Shown here piece by piece: positions 45,281 through 56,231 of a stretch of DNA of 64,000 bases. The notes beneath the pieces are model-generated. The model had not been told where the DNA came from. It saw nothing but the letters and a program-made list of their open reading frames with translations, and searched no databases. A program made the position numbers and the translations under genes. Every line of letters begins with the position of its first letter. Positions within the stretch are counted from its first letter, which is position 1. This stretch comes from Flaviramulus sp. (GTDB taxonomy: Bacteria > Bacteroidota > Bacteroidia > Flavobacteriales > Flavobacteriaceae): the NCBI GenBank assembly GCA_030731745.1, contig JANQTJ010000014.1:41331-105330 (forward strand), written 5' to 3'.

Positions 45281-46090
45281 ATGAAAGATAAGAGGATATT
45301 ATATGTATCATCTGAAGTAGTGCCTTATTTACCTGAAACTGAAATTTCTTCTATGTCCTTTGAAGCACCTAGGCTCGTAAATCAACAAGGTGGCCAAATA
45401 CGGATTTTTATGCCTCGTTACGGTAATATAAACGAAAGAAGACATCAATTACATGAAGTTATAAGATTATCTGGTATAAACTTAGTTATTAACGATTTGG
45501 ATATGCCACTTATCATTAAGGTTGCATCTATTCCTAAAGAACGTATACAGGTTTATTTTATTGACAATGATGAATATTTTAAAAGAAAAGCTACCCTTAC
45601 AGACGAAGAAGGTAATTTGTTTTCGGATAACGACGAAAGAGCAATTTTCTTTGCAAAAGGTGTGATTGAAACTGTAAAAAAATTAAATTGGTCTCCAGAC
45701 ATCATTCATGTTCATGGTTGGCTAGCATCATTGTTACCAATCTATTTAAAAGAATATTATAAAGATGAGCCTTTATTTAACGAAAGCAAAATAGTTACTT
45801 CAATATATAACAAAAGTTTTAACAATACCTTAAATAAAGATATGGTTAATAAGATTAAATTTGACAATATTAACGAAGATGTTATAAAAGTATTGGAAGA
45901 ACCTTCATACAACAACTTAATGAAAGTTGCAATTGATTATTCTGATGCGTTAATTGTTGGGTCTGAAAATATACCTGAGGAATTGGAAACATACTTAAAA
46001 GCATCTAACAAACCTATTTTAGAATATAAAAGTAAAGATGAATTTGGTGAAGCTTACACAACATTTTTTAATAATACCGTTTTAAGCTAA
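45281..46090 (+). CDS. Glycogen/starch synthase N-terminal (GT5 catalytic) domain protein, truncated form
   Basis: A 269-residue protein equivalent to the N-terminal Rossmann half of glycogen synthase GlgA. Matching parts are ILYVSSEVVPYLPE, LVNQQGGQIRIFMPRYG, and PDIIHVHGWLASLLPIYLK near residue 150. The donor-binding KxGGL loop expected near residue 15-19 is absent (ETEISSMSFE instead), and the whole C-terminal GT-B domain is missing, so it should not make glycogen. The gene ends with a normal stop and good coding sequence, so this is a stable protein class rather than decay. It precedes the DUF4270 gene by 24 bp. Function unknown; possibly a binding or scaffold protein. Confidence 0.82.
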   Translation: MKDKRILYVSSEVVPYLPETEISSMSFEAPRLVNQQGGQIRIFMPRYGNINERRHQLHEVIRLSGINLVINDLDMPLIIKVASIPKERIQVYFIDNDEYFKRKATLTDEEGNLFSDNDERAIFFAKGVIETVKKLNWSPDIIHVHGWLASLLPIYLKEYYKDEPLFNESKIVTSIYNKSFNNTLNKDMVNKIKFDNINEDVIKVLEEPSYNNLMKVAIDYSDALIVGSENIPEELETYLKASNKPILEYKSKDEFGEAYTTFFNNTVLS

Positions 46091-46114
46091 AACCAAACAT
46101 TCATTAAATTACCT

Positions 46115-47767
46115 ATGAAAAACAAAATTATAGCCCTTAAATTCCCTGCCTTTTTTTTATTATTTGTTATAACTTTTATTGCTTGTGACAGAGATTTTAA
46201 TGTGATTGAAAGTGATGTTCTTGGAAAAGGAAATACAAATTTCACTACTAATGATACTATTATATCTGTTTTAGCTTACAATAAAAAACTAGATTCACTT
46301 CAAATAAATAATTTAGCATCAAATTTGTTTGGTATTTTTAATGACCCTGCATATGGAAAAACTACTGCTAGTATTGTAACACAAATTACTCCCGTATTTT
46401 ATAATCCTGATTTTGGTATCGATCCCGTAATAGATTCTGTGGTTGTCAACATTCCATACTTTAGTACTGTAATTGGAGTTGACGATGAAGGAAATACAAC
46501 ATATTCATTGGATTCAATTTATGGTAATCAAACATCTGAAATAAAACTAACTATATATCAAAATAATTATTTTTTAAGAGATTTTGATCCAACTTCCGAG
46601 TTAAATAGTACTCAAAATTTTTATTCAAATGCAAACTCTACTTCTAATTCTGTATTTACAGGAAATAGTATCGTAAATTTTGACGATCATATAGTAACTA
46701 CAATTCATGAGGACACCGCATTTCTTCCAAGTGCAGAAGCTATTGAATTATGGACTATTTCTGACGGAGACACAACAAAAACTAGGTCTGCTCCTGCTTA
46801 TCGTGTTGTTTTAAATGACCCGGAAGACATCTTGTATTGGAAAAACACTATATTAGAAAGAGAAGGAACATCAGACCTTAGTAATTCTAATAATTTTTAT
46901 AATTATTTTAGAGGTTTATACATTAAAGCAGAATCGGTTAGTAGTGATGGAAACATGATTTTACTAAATCTAAATTCATCAAGTGCCAACATTAGTATTT
47001 ATTACACAAAAGGAATAGCTGAAGAGAGAACCCAATCTAATTATAATTTTACTTTTAATGGTAAAAATCTTAATACATTTATTAACGATTACAATTTAAT
47101 AAACCTGCAAAACGGAGATAAAACATTTGGAGACGAAAAACTTTATTTAAAAGGGACATCGGGATCAATGGGTGTTATTGATTTATTTGAAAATGAACAG
47201 GGATTAGAAAATTTTATAAGTCGTTATAGAGTATCTGATGGTAATGGTGGATATGAAAAAGATACCAGTACAGGTTTATACATTTTAAAAAGGCTTATAA
47301 ATGAAGCACATTTAGAAATTTATGAAGATGAAACTATAAATACAGGGTCATTTGGTAGTGATTTTCATAGATTCGACCGTATTTATGCATATGATATTAA
47401 AAATAATTCTCCAACTGTTGATTACCAATTAGACCCAACAGAAAATAACAGCGCTTTTAGCTCAAAAATAATCAGTTTAGGCCAAAGAGATACAATTTCA
47501 GGCAAATATAAAATACGCCTCACAGAGCATTTAAATAGTATATTACTTCGAGATTCTACAAACACTAAAATAGGTTTAGTTTTATCAAATAATGTAAACT
47601 ATAATGTAACTAATGAGATTTTAAATAGTAATGATGATGTTACAGAATTTCCTCCAGCGGCAATAATAAGTCCAAGAGGTACAATTATACATGGCAGTAA
47701 TTCAAATGTTCCAGAGAATAAAAAATTAAAACTCAAAATATTTTTTACAGAGCCAAATCAAAATTAA
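46115..47767 (+). CDS. DUF4270 domain lipoprotein
   Basis: A 550-residue predicted lipoprotein, lipobox FIAC (C24). The body matches DUF4270, a Bacteroidota outer-membrane-associated family: FNVIESDVLGKGNTNF, SNLFGIFNDPAYGKTTASI and QITPVFYNPDFG near the N terminus, then a long beta-rich region ending in GTIIHGSNSNVPENKKLKLKIFFTEP. The function is unknown. It is co-directional with the GT5-like gene (24 bp) and with glmS (120 bp), and the trio suggests an envelope or polysaccharide task, which is inference. A perfect 30-bp palindrome lies just downstream. Confidence 0.85.
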   Translation: MKNKIIALKFPAFFLLFVITFIACDRDFNVIESDVLGKGNTNFTTNDTIISVLAYNKKLDSLQINNLASNLFGIFNDPAYGKTTASIVTQITPVFYNPDFGIDPVIDSVVVNIPYFSTVIGVDDEGNTTYSLDSIYGNQTSEIKLTIYQNNYFLRDFDPTSELNSTQNFYSNANSTSNSVFTGNSIVNFDDHIVTTIHEDTAFLPSAEAIELWTISDGDTTKTRSAPAYRVVLNDPEDILYWKNTILEREGTSDLSNSNNFYNYFRGLYIKAESVSSDGNMILLNLNSSSANISIYYTKGIAEERTQSNYNFTFNGKNLNTFINDYNLINLQNGDKTFGDEKLYLKGTSGSMGVIDLFENEQGLENFISRYRVSDGNGGYEKDTSTGLYILKRLINEAHLEIYEDETINTGSFGSDFHRFDRIYAYDIKNNSPTVDYQLDPTENNSAFSSKIISLGQRDTISGKYKIRLTEHLNSILLRDSTNTKIGLVLSNNVNYNVTNEILNSNDDVTEFPPAAIISPRGTIIHGSNSNVPENKKLKLKIFFTEPNQN

Positions 47768-47809
47768 AAATATTTTAACCGTTAATACTATTGTTTTTTG
47801 ACCCAAATG

Positions 47810-47840
47810 AAAACAAATAAGTTTAAACTTATTTGTTTTT
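47810..47840 (+). terminator. 30-bp perfect palindrome between DUF4270 and glmS
   Basis: AAAACAAATAAGTTT is followed immediately by its exact reverse complement AAACTTATTTGTTTT (47810-47839), then T. It could be a terminator with weak T-tail for the DUF4270 unit or a dimer-binding site before glmS. Confidence 0.5.
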
Positions 47841-47887
47841 GAAATATTTACTTTGAAATTGAACACTAAACAAAATCTATATTAATT

Positions 47888-49741
47888 ATGTGTGGAATTG
47901 TAGGATATATAGGACCTCGAGAGGCTTATCCAATTATAATTGAAGGTTTAAAAAGACTTGAATATAGAGGTTATGATAGTGCTGGTATTGCGATTTTTGA
48001 TGGAACTAATCTTAAGGTATGTAAAACTAAGGGAAAAGTTTTAGATTTAGAAAGCAAAGTAAATAGAGAAATAACCAAACAAGGAAATGTTGGTATTGGG
48101 CATACTAGATGGGCTACCCATGGTGTGCCTAATGATATAAATTCACATCCACATCTATCAAATTCAGGCGATTTAGTTATCATACATAATGGTATTATTG
48201 AAAATTATGAATCCCTAAAACAGGAATTGATATCTAGAGGTTATACTTTTAAGTCTGATACAGATACAGAAGTTTTAATTAATTTAATAGAAGACGTAAA
48301 AAAACAAGAAGATGTTAAACTAGGTAAAGCAGTACAAATTGCTCTAAACCAAGTTATTGGAGCTTACGCTATCGCGGTTTTTGATAAGACTAATCCTGGA
48401 GAAATTGTTGTAGCTCGTTTAGGAAGCCCTTTAGCAATAGGCATCGGAGTAAATGATGATGAATTTTTTATTGCTAGTGACGCTTCACCTTTTTTAGAAT
48501 ATACAAAAAAAGCTGTTTATTTAGAAGATGAAGAAATGGCTATCATCAGATTCAAAAAAGGTGTTAAAATAAGAAAAATTAAAGACGACTCTTTAGTTGA
48601 TACATATGTACAAGAGCTTCAACTTAATCTTGAGCAAATAGAAAAAGGCGGTTTTGATCATTTCATGTTAAAAGAAATTTATGAACAACCCAAAGCTATA
48701 AGAGACACTTATAGAGGTAGATTATTAAGAGAAGAAGCTATCATCAAAATGTCTGGGGTTGAGGATAACATGAAAAAATTCCTTAATGCTAATCGTATAA
48801 TCATTGTAGCTTGTGGAACTTCATGGCATGCAGGTTTAGTTGCTGAGTACATATTTGAAGATTTAGTAAGAATTCCTGTAGAAGTAGAATATGCTTCAGA
48901 ATTTAGATATAGAAATCCTATTATAAACGAAGGTGATGTTGTTATTGCCATTTCACAATCCGGTGAAACAGCAGATACACTTGCCGCTATCAAATTGGCA
49001 AAATCTAAAGGCGCTTTTGTTTTTGGAGTATGCAACGTTGTAGGTTCATCAATAGCAAGAGAAACTCATGCAGGAGCTTACACACATGCTGGCCCAGAAA
49101 TAGGTGTTGCATCAACTAAAGCATTTACTACTCAAATTACTGTTTTAACACTTATAGCCTTAAGACTTGCTCGTGCAAAGGGCACCATAAGTAGTTCTGA
49201 TTTTCGTCAACATTTACTTGAGTTAGAATTAATTCCTAAAAAAGTTGAAAAAGCTTTAAAATCTGATGAACACATAAAAATGATTGCAAATATTTATAAA
49301 AATTCTCGCAATTGTTTATATCTAGGAAGAGGGTATAATTTCCCAGTTGCCTTAGAAGGTGCTTTAAAGCTAAAAGAAATTTCATATATTCATGCAGAAG
49401 GTTATCCTGCTGCAGAAATGAAGCATGGCCCAATTGCATTAATTGATGAAAATATGCCTATTGTAGTCATAGCAACAAAAAAAGGACATTATGAAAAGGT
49501 TGTTAGTAATATTCAAGAAATAAAATCTAGAAAAGGGAAAATAATAGGTATTGTTACTGAAGGCGATACTCAGGTTAAAAATCTAGCAGATCATGTGATA
49601 GAAGTACCTGAAACTTTAGAATCATTATCTCCTTTATTAACCACTATACCTCTTCAGCTACTTTCTTATCATATAGCTGTGATGCTTAATAAAAATGTTG
49701 ATCAACCTCGAAATTTAGCCAAATCTGTAACGGTTGAATAA
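47888..49741 (+). CDS. glmS: Glutamine--fructose-6-phosphate aminotransferase (isomerizing)
   Basis: A 617-residue enzyme making glucosamine-6-phosphate, the first committed step to UDP-GlcNAc. It has the N-terminal class II amidotransferase domain (MCGIVGYIGPREAYPIIIEG, Cys2 nucleophile; GIGHTRWATHG), two SIS sugar-isomerase domains (VACGTSWHAGLVAEY, AISQSGETADTLAAI) and the canonical C-terminal PRNLAKSVTVE. Length is normal. No GlmS ribozyme is expected in this phylum and none is evident in the 120-bp leader. It ends before a 309-bp gap. Confidence 0.97.
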   Translation: MCGIVGYIGPREAYPIIIEGLKRLEYRGYDSAGIAIFDGTNLKVCKTKGKVLDLESKVNREITKQGNVGIGHTRWATHGVPNDINSHPHLSNSGDLVIIHNGIIENYESLKQELISRGYTFKSDTDTEVLINLIEDVKKQEDVKLGKAVQIALNQVIGAYAIAVFDKTNPGEIVVARLGSPLAIGIGVNDDEFFIASDASPFLEYTKKAVYLEDEEMAIIRFKKGVKIRKIKDDSLVDTYVQELQLNLEQIEKGGFDHFMLKEIYEQPKAIRDTYRGRLLREEAIIKMSGVEDNMKKFLNANRIIIVACGTSWHAGLVAEYIFEDLVRIPVEVEYASEFRYRNPIINEGDVVIAISQSGETADTLAAIKLAKSKGAFVFGVCNVVGSSIARETHAGAYTHAGPEIGVASTKAFTTQITVLTLIALRLARAKGTISSSDFRQHLLELELIPKKVEKALKSDEHIKMIANIYKNSRNCLYLGRGYNFPVALEGALKLKEISYIHAEGYPAAEMKHGPIALIDENMPIVVIATKKGHYEKVVSNIQEIKSRKGKIIGIVTEGDTQVKNLADHVIEVPETLESLSPLLTTIPLQLLSYHIAVMLNKNVDQPRNLAKSVTVE

Positions 49742-50050
49742 GAAATTAAAAAACCTTTAGTCTAAACTAAATCGAAATCCATCTATACTTAAAAGTTGTT
49801 TAACTAAACTTAAGTGATAAAATTGGAATAAACCATAAATTTCAGCTTTTCAAATTTAAAATCAAATTAAACTCTTTAAACAAGTTATTTTCATATTCTT
49901 GTTTTTTAAGCTTATTTTTGTTAAACTTATATTTTTTTTAAGGGTTTTTTGTGAAAAAAGAACTATGCGTGCATAATTTTTTTTATTTTTACTCCTAAGT
50001 AAGATATTATATACATATATTGCTGAACTTAATTAAACTAAATTAGATAG
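49742..50050. other. 309-bp intergenic region upstream of a TonB receptor
   Basis: AT-rich with no coding frame. A TATTTTTG -7 box (49913-49920) could drive the receptor gene with a leader of about 120 nt. TATGCGTGCATA (49964-49975) is a short palindrome followed by a T-tract. I see no clear glmS terminator. Confidence 0.5.
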
Positions 50051-52873
50051 ATGAAAACAATTCTCCCATTTTTCCTATTGCTTTTTTGTGGATTAACTTT
50101 TTCACAAACAACAATTTCTGGTTCTGTTGTTGATGATACCAATCAACCTATTCCAGGAGCAAATATCATTGTTGTTGGTACCTCAACGGGTACAGTAACT
50201 GACTTTGATGGTAAATTTACACTTACTTACAATCAGAATCCACCATTTTCTGTTCAAGCAAGTAGTGTAGGTTTTGAAACTGTTACGATTGAAGTAACTG
50301 AAAACAATCAAAAAATTAATTTTATTTTAAAAGAAGGAACCTCTCTAGATGAAGTTGTAATTTCTGCGTCTAGAACTCCTGAACGAATCTTTGAATCACC
50401 GGTAACTGTTGAGCGTTTTGGCCTTAAAGAAATTAAAAACACAGCTTCAGCTGATTTTTATGATGGTTTAGAGAACTTAAAAGGTGTTGATGTAAATACC
50501 AATAGTTTAACTTTTAAGTCCATCAATACAAGAGGTTTTGCAACTTTTGCTAATAATCGATTTATGCAATTGGTTGATGGTATGGATAATTCTACACCTG
50601 CACTTAACTTTCCAATCGGAAACTTAGTAGGTATGACTGAAACGGATGTTTTAAGTGTTGAGCTCCTACCCGGTGCCTCTTCTGCTTTATACGGAGCTAA
50701 TGCCTTTAATGGTATTTTGTTTATGCGAAGTAAAAATCCTTTTGATCATGCAGGTATAAGTGTTTCTCTTAAAGGAGGCGTTACTTCTCAAGAAGCAGCT
50801 GGAACAAATGAATATAAAGATTTAAGCTTTCGTGCGGCCTATAAATTTAGTGATAAGTTTGCTGCTAAAATCAATTTTGGTTATTTAAAAGGAACAGATT
50901 GGGCTGCTAATAGTGAGGTTGATAAAACAAATATTGGAGGTACTCGTGCAAACATTGATTATGATGGGGTTAACGTTTATGGTGATGAAGTTTCAACAAA
51001 CCTTAAAGCTGTTAAAGAAAGTCCTACATTTTTAGCTGGACTAGCAGCAGCAGGAGGAAGTCCAGCAGCAGCAAGTTTAGTCCCTGACGTTGTAGTATCC
51101 AGAACAGGATATAATGAAAGTGATTTAACTAATTACAATGCCGAAAGTATTAAATCAGATTGGGGGTTATATTATAGACCATGGGAAGATGATTTTGAGG
51201 TGTCTTACGTTGGAAAAGTAGGTACAGGTTCTACAATATATCAAGGGACAAATCGATATAATATTGCTAACTTTTTTCAAGAACAACATAAATTAGAAAT
51301 TCGTAATGATAATTTCTTTATAAGAGGATATGTTGTAGCTGATAAAGCTGGAGATTCTTATGACATGGTATTTACAGGAGTAAATATTAACCGAGCTTGG
51401 AAAGATGACAACACTTGGTTTGGTGAATATACTGGCGCATATATTTCTGCAACACTTGCAGGAGCAACAGATACACAGGCGCATGCCGCGGGTAGAGCAA
51501 CGGCAGATACAGGGCGTTTTTTACCAGGCTCTCCCGGATTTCAATCTGCGTTTGATGCTAGTATAAATAATCCTGATTTAACAACAGGCTCTAAATTTCA
51601 AGATGCATCTAAATACTACCATTCAGATGCCAATTACAATTTTAGTCATTTAATTGATTTTGCTGATATTCAAGTTGGTGGATCTTACAGAAGATATAGT
51701 TTAAATTCTTCAGGTACTATTTACACTGATTTAGATGGTCCAATAGATTACTCAGAATTTGGTGTTTATACTCAAATTCAAAAAAGTTTAGAATTAAACG
51801 AATCTTTAGAATTAAAACTTACAGGATCTATGCGTTACGATAAATCAGAGTTCTTCGACGGATTTATATCTCCAAGAATATCTGCTGGTTTAACTGTTAA
51901 TAAAAATCATAACATCAGAACTTCTGTACAAACTGGTTTTAGAAACCCAACTACTCAGGATTTATTTATTGGATTAGACGCCGGTAGAGCCGTTTTAGTT
52001 GGAGCTGCACCAGAAAATTTGGATAGATGGACTAGAACTTATACGCTAGGTGATTCTAGATCAGCGTTTGATTTAAGTCAGGCTTCACAATCATTAGGAA
52101 TCCCTACAACAATAACTCGAACAGGAGCCGACGCATACAATAATTCTTATACAGCGAGTTCAGCACTAGCTCTAGCTGCTTCTGGAGATCCTTCGGTTTT
52201 AGAAATTGCAAATCCAGGCCTTGTAAAGCCAGAACAAGTAACTTCTGCAGAAGTTGGATATAGAGGTAAATTTAATAATCTTATTATTGATTTTAGTGCA
52301 TATTATAATAGTTACAAAGATTTTATTTCTCAAGAAGTTGTAGTTTCTCCTCTATACGGAACTGTTGGAGATGGTTCGCTATCCATTTTAGCATTAGCAA
52401 ACGGAGATAGTCAAGCATACAGTACCTATACAAACTCTGAAGCAAATGTAAATTCTTATGGTGCATCCATTGGTGTTTCTACTAAAGTTTTTGGTGACTT
52501 TGATTTAAGCGGTAGTTATACCTATGCTAAGTTAGATTTTGACAGAAAACAATATCCAGATTTTACAACGAACTTTAATACCCCTGAACATAAGTTCAAA
52601 GCATCTTTTGGAAATACTGAATTATTTAAAAATTTTGGCTTTAATATTGCTTACAGATATAGTGATGATTATTTCTGGGAAGCTACCTTTGGGAATGGTA
52701 TTGTTCCAGAATTTCATGTGGTAGATGCTCAAATCAATTTACAGGTTCCAAGTTTTAAATCTACTTTTAAAGCAGGAGCTACTAACTTGTTAGGCGATGA
52801 ATATTTTACAGCATTTGGTACAGGAAATATTGGATCGATGTACTATTTATCATGGACAATTAACAACTTATAA
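50051..52873 (+). CDS. TonB-dependent receptor with carboxypeptidase-regulatory-like N domain
   Basis: A 940-residue outer-membrane receptor. A signal peptide (LLLFCGLTFSQ) is followed by a carboxypeptidase-like domain (ISGSVVDDTNQPIPGANIIV, residues 21-97), then EVVISASRTPERIFESPVTVE leading into the plug (SINTRGFATFANNRFMQLVD; ELLPGASSALYGANAFNGIL). The barrel ends in IGSMYYLSWTINNL. Poly-Ala patches (LAGLAAAGGSPAAASLV) may be an extracellular loop. It forms a pair with the SGNH lipoprotein gene 5 bp downstream. The ligand may be a lipid or ester released by that enzyme, which is inference. No regulator is adjacent. Confidence 0.9.
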   Translation: MKTILPFFLLLFCGLTFSQTTISGSVVDDTNQPIPGANIIVVGTSTGTVTDFDGKFTLTYNQNPPFSVQASSVGFETVTIEVTENNQKINFILKEGTSLDEVVISASRTPERIFESPVTVERFGLKEIKNTASADFYDGLENLKGVDVNTNSLTFKSINTRGFATFANNRFMQLVDGMDNSTPALNFPIGNLVGMTETDVLSVELLPGASSALYGANAFNGILFMRSKNPFDHAGISVSLKGGVTSQEAAGTNEYKDLSFRAAYKFSDKFAAKINFGYLKGTDWAANSEVDKTNIGGTRANIDYDGVNVYGDEVSTNLKAVKESPTFLAGLAAAGGSPAAASLVPDVVVSRTGYNESDLTNYNAESIKSDWGLYYRPWEDDFEVSYVGKVGTGSTIYQGTNRYNIANFFQEQHKLEIRNDNFFIRGYVVADKAGDSYDMVFTGVNINRAWKDDNTWFGEYTGAYISATLAGATDTQAHAAGRATADTGRFLPGSPGFQSAFDASINNPDLTTGSKFQDASKYYHSDANYNFSHLIDFADIQVGGSYRRYSLNSSGTIYTDLDGPIDYSEFGVYTQIQKSLELNESLELKLTGSMRYDKSEFFDGFISPRISAGLTVNKNHNIRTSVQTGFRNPTTQDLFIGLDAGRAVLVGAAPENLDRWTRTYTLGDSRSAFDLSQASQSLGIPTTITRTGADAYNNSYTASSALALAASGDPSVLEIANPGLVKPEQVTSAEVGYRGKFNNLIIDFSAYYNSYKDFISQEVVVSPLYGTVGDGSLSILALANGDSQAYSTYTNSEANVNSYGASIGVSTKVFGDFDLSGSYTYAKLDFDRKQYPDFTTNFNTPEHKFKASFGNTELFKNFGFNIAYRYSDDYFWEATFGNGIVPEFHVVDAQINLQVPSFKSTFKAGATNLLGDEYFTAFGTGNIGSMYYLSWTINNL

Positions 52874-52878
52874 TAATT

Positions 52879-54480
52879 ATGAAAAAGAATTTAAATAGTA
52901 CAAAATATTTATGGCTGTTAGTTATACTTTTAAGTTTTACAGCTTGTAACGAAATTGAAGACGTTTTAGCAGATAATAATATATTTCCTGCCGAAGAATT
53001 ACCAGAATTAACTTCTGGAACAGCTAACTTTTCTAACTATGTTGCCATTGGCGCTTCGTTTACAGCAGGATATACTGATGGGGCTGTTTTTATAGCTGCA
53101 CAAGAGAATTCTTTCCCAAATATTTTATCCAAAGAATTTGCTAAAATTGGAGGGGGGAACTTCGCACAGCCATTAATGAATGACAATACTGGAGGCTTGT
53201 TAATTGGAACAACTCCAGTAGCTGCGTATAGATTAATTTTTAATGGTTCAGGACCACAACGCTTAAATGATTTCTTAACTGGAGTTGGTGCTCCAACACC
53301 ACCTATTACAACAGATGCATCTGTTAATTTAGGTAGTAGCTTCAATAATGTTGGAGTCCCTGTTGCAAAAAGTTTTCATGTTACCTTTCCAGGTTATGGT
53401 AGTTTTAACCCTTATTTTGGAAGAATGGCTTCATCTGCTTCGGCTACTATGCTTGGAGATGCATTGAGTCAAAATCCAACATTTTTTACACTTTCTGAAT
53501 TAGGAGGTAATGATGTTTTAGGATTTGCAACTTCAGGAGGTTCAGGTGTTGACCAAACTGGAAATTTCAATCCTGCAACTTATGGTAATAATGATATTAC
53601 AGACCCAAATGTTTTTGCTAGTGTCTTTAGCGACGTTGTTACTGCTTTAACTAGCACAGGTGCCAAAGGCGTAGTAACTAATGTGCCTTACATAACTGAT
53701 TTACCTTATTTTACAACCATCCCTAATAACGCTTTAGTTTTAGATGCTACAACAGCAGGGCAATTAACAGGGTTTTTTCAAGCAGTAAGTGGTATCTTTT
53801 TACAAGGCGCTCTTTTACAAGGTGTTCCTTTAGCACAAGCACAGGCTTTAGCCGCTCAATATGCAATTACATTTAACGCTGGTCCCAATAGATTTTTAAT
53901 AGACGTTCCGGTAACACAATCTAATCCATTAGGATTTAGACAAATGACTGAAAATGAATTGCTTCTCCTTCCAATAGATAGAGCTGCATTAGCACAAGGT
54001 TATGGTACGGTTTCTCTTTCTAATGAAGTTTTACAAGTATTGGGAATTCTTCAAGCTGGAGGCACGCCAACACCTCAACAGGCAGGATTGGTTTTAGCAG
54101 CTGTTAATGGTATTGATGATAAAGATGCTTTGGATACTGATGAGCTAGCAAGTATAAAAAATGCTACCGATGCTTATAATCAAACAATAGCTGCCATTGC
54201 TAACTCAAACGAGAATATAGCTTTAGTGGATTTAAACGTTATTTTAACTGAATTAGCTTCAACAGGAATTAGTTTTGATAACTATACGTTTAATGCCAAT
54301 TTAGTTACAGGTGGTGCCGTTAGTTTAGATGGTATACATTTAACTGCTAGAGGTTATGCTTTTATGGCTAACAAATTTTTAGAAGCTATTGATAATCAAT
54401 TTGGTTCTAACTTTGTTGCCTCAGGGAATGTTGCTAATGTGGGAGATTACCCAACAAATTATTCGCCATCTTTACAATAG
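52879..54480 (+). CDS. SGNH/GDSL-type hydrolase lipoprotein
   Basis: A 533-residue predicted lipoprotein (lipobox FTAC, C23). SGNH blocks are visible: block I as YVAIGASFTAGYTDG with the nucleophile Ser but Ala in place of the GDSL Asp, block III as SELGGNDVL, and block V as VSLDGIHLTARGYAFMANKF with the Asp/His pair. A large insertion of about 250 residues separates blocks III and V. It should be an outer-membrane esterase or lipase. The gene starts 5 bp after the TonB receptor stop and the transcript ends at a strong hairpin, so the two are an operon and likely act on one substrate. Confidence 0.87.
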   Translation: MKKNLNSTKYLWLLVILLSFTACNEIEDVLADNNIFPAEELPELTSGTANFSNYVAIGASFTAGYTDGAVFIAAQENSFPNILSKEFAKIGGGNFAQPLMNDNTGGLLIGTTPVAAYRLIFNGSGPQRLNDFLTGVGAPTPPITTDASVNLGSSFNNVGVPVAKSFHVTFPGYGSFNPYFGRMASSASATMLGDALSQNPTFFTLSELGGNDVLGFATSGGSGVDQTGNFNPATYGNNDITDPNVFASVFSDVVTALTSTGAKGVVTNVPYITDLPYFTTIPNNALVLDATTAGQLTGFFQAVSGIFLQGALLQGVPLAQAQALAAQYAITFNAGPNRFLIDVPVTQSNPLGFRQMTENELLLLPIDRAALAQGYGTVSLSNEVLQVLGILQAGGTPTPQQAGLVLAAVNGIDDKDALDTDELASIKNATDAYNQTIAAIANSNENIALVDLNVILTELASTGISFDNYTFNANLVTGGAVSLDGIHLTARGYAFMANKFLEAIDNQFGSNFVASGNVANVGDYPTNYSPSLQ

Positions 54481-54500
54481 TAACTACTGTAAAGATAAAT

Positions 54501-54533
54501 AAAAAAGCACCTTGAATATCAAGGTGCTTTTTT
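54501..54533 (+). terminator. rho-independent terminator of the receptor/SGNH operon
   Basis: AAAAAGCACCTTGA / TCAAGGTGCTTTTT with a 3-nt loop and T-tract, 21 bp after the stop at 54480. Confidence 0.9.
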
Positions 54534-54580
54534 ATTGGAAAAAACCTAAAAAAACAACTTTATTTTTAAATTAAAAAAAT

Positions 54581-54588
54581 TATCTTTG
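54581..54588 (+). promoter_or_regulatory. -7 promoter box for atpD-atpC
   Basis: TATCTTTG (then CA) matches TAnnTTTG and lies 60 nt before the atpD ATG, just after the preceding terminator. Confidence 0.55.
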
Positions 54589-54645
54589 CACGCGAAAACA
54601 TAAACTGTTCTCATTCAATTAAAACGCATAATATTAAACATATAA

Positions 54646-56157
<1,512 letters not shown>

Positions 56158-56175
56158 AACTTAGTCCACAGTAAT

Positions 56176-56225
56176 CAGTCTGCATTATGCAGTGACTGAA
56201 GACTGAAGACTGCAAACTAAAGACT
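56176..56225 (+). repeat. 7-nt tandem repeat and hairpin between atpD and atpC
   Basis: GACTGAA-GACTGAA-GACTGCA-AACTAAA-GACT (56194-56225) is about 4.5 units of a 7-nt repeat. It is preceded by CAGTCTGCAT-TATGCAGTGACTG (56176-56198), an imperfect hairpin. It is unlike the AT-rich surroundings. Confidence 0.75.
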
Positions 56226-56231
56226 TAAAAA

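Noticed and set aside
52539-52724. 61-residue plus-strand ORF inside the TonB receptor gene
   Set aside because: Frame-shifted shadow of the receptor gene with no independent support.
56194-56225. CRISPR-like direct repeats
   Set aside because: The unit is 7 nt with no spacers; it is a simple tandem repeat.
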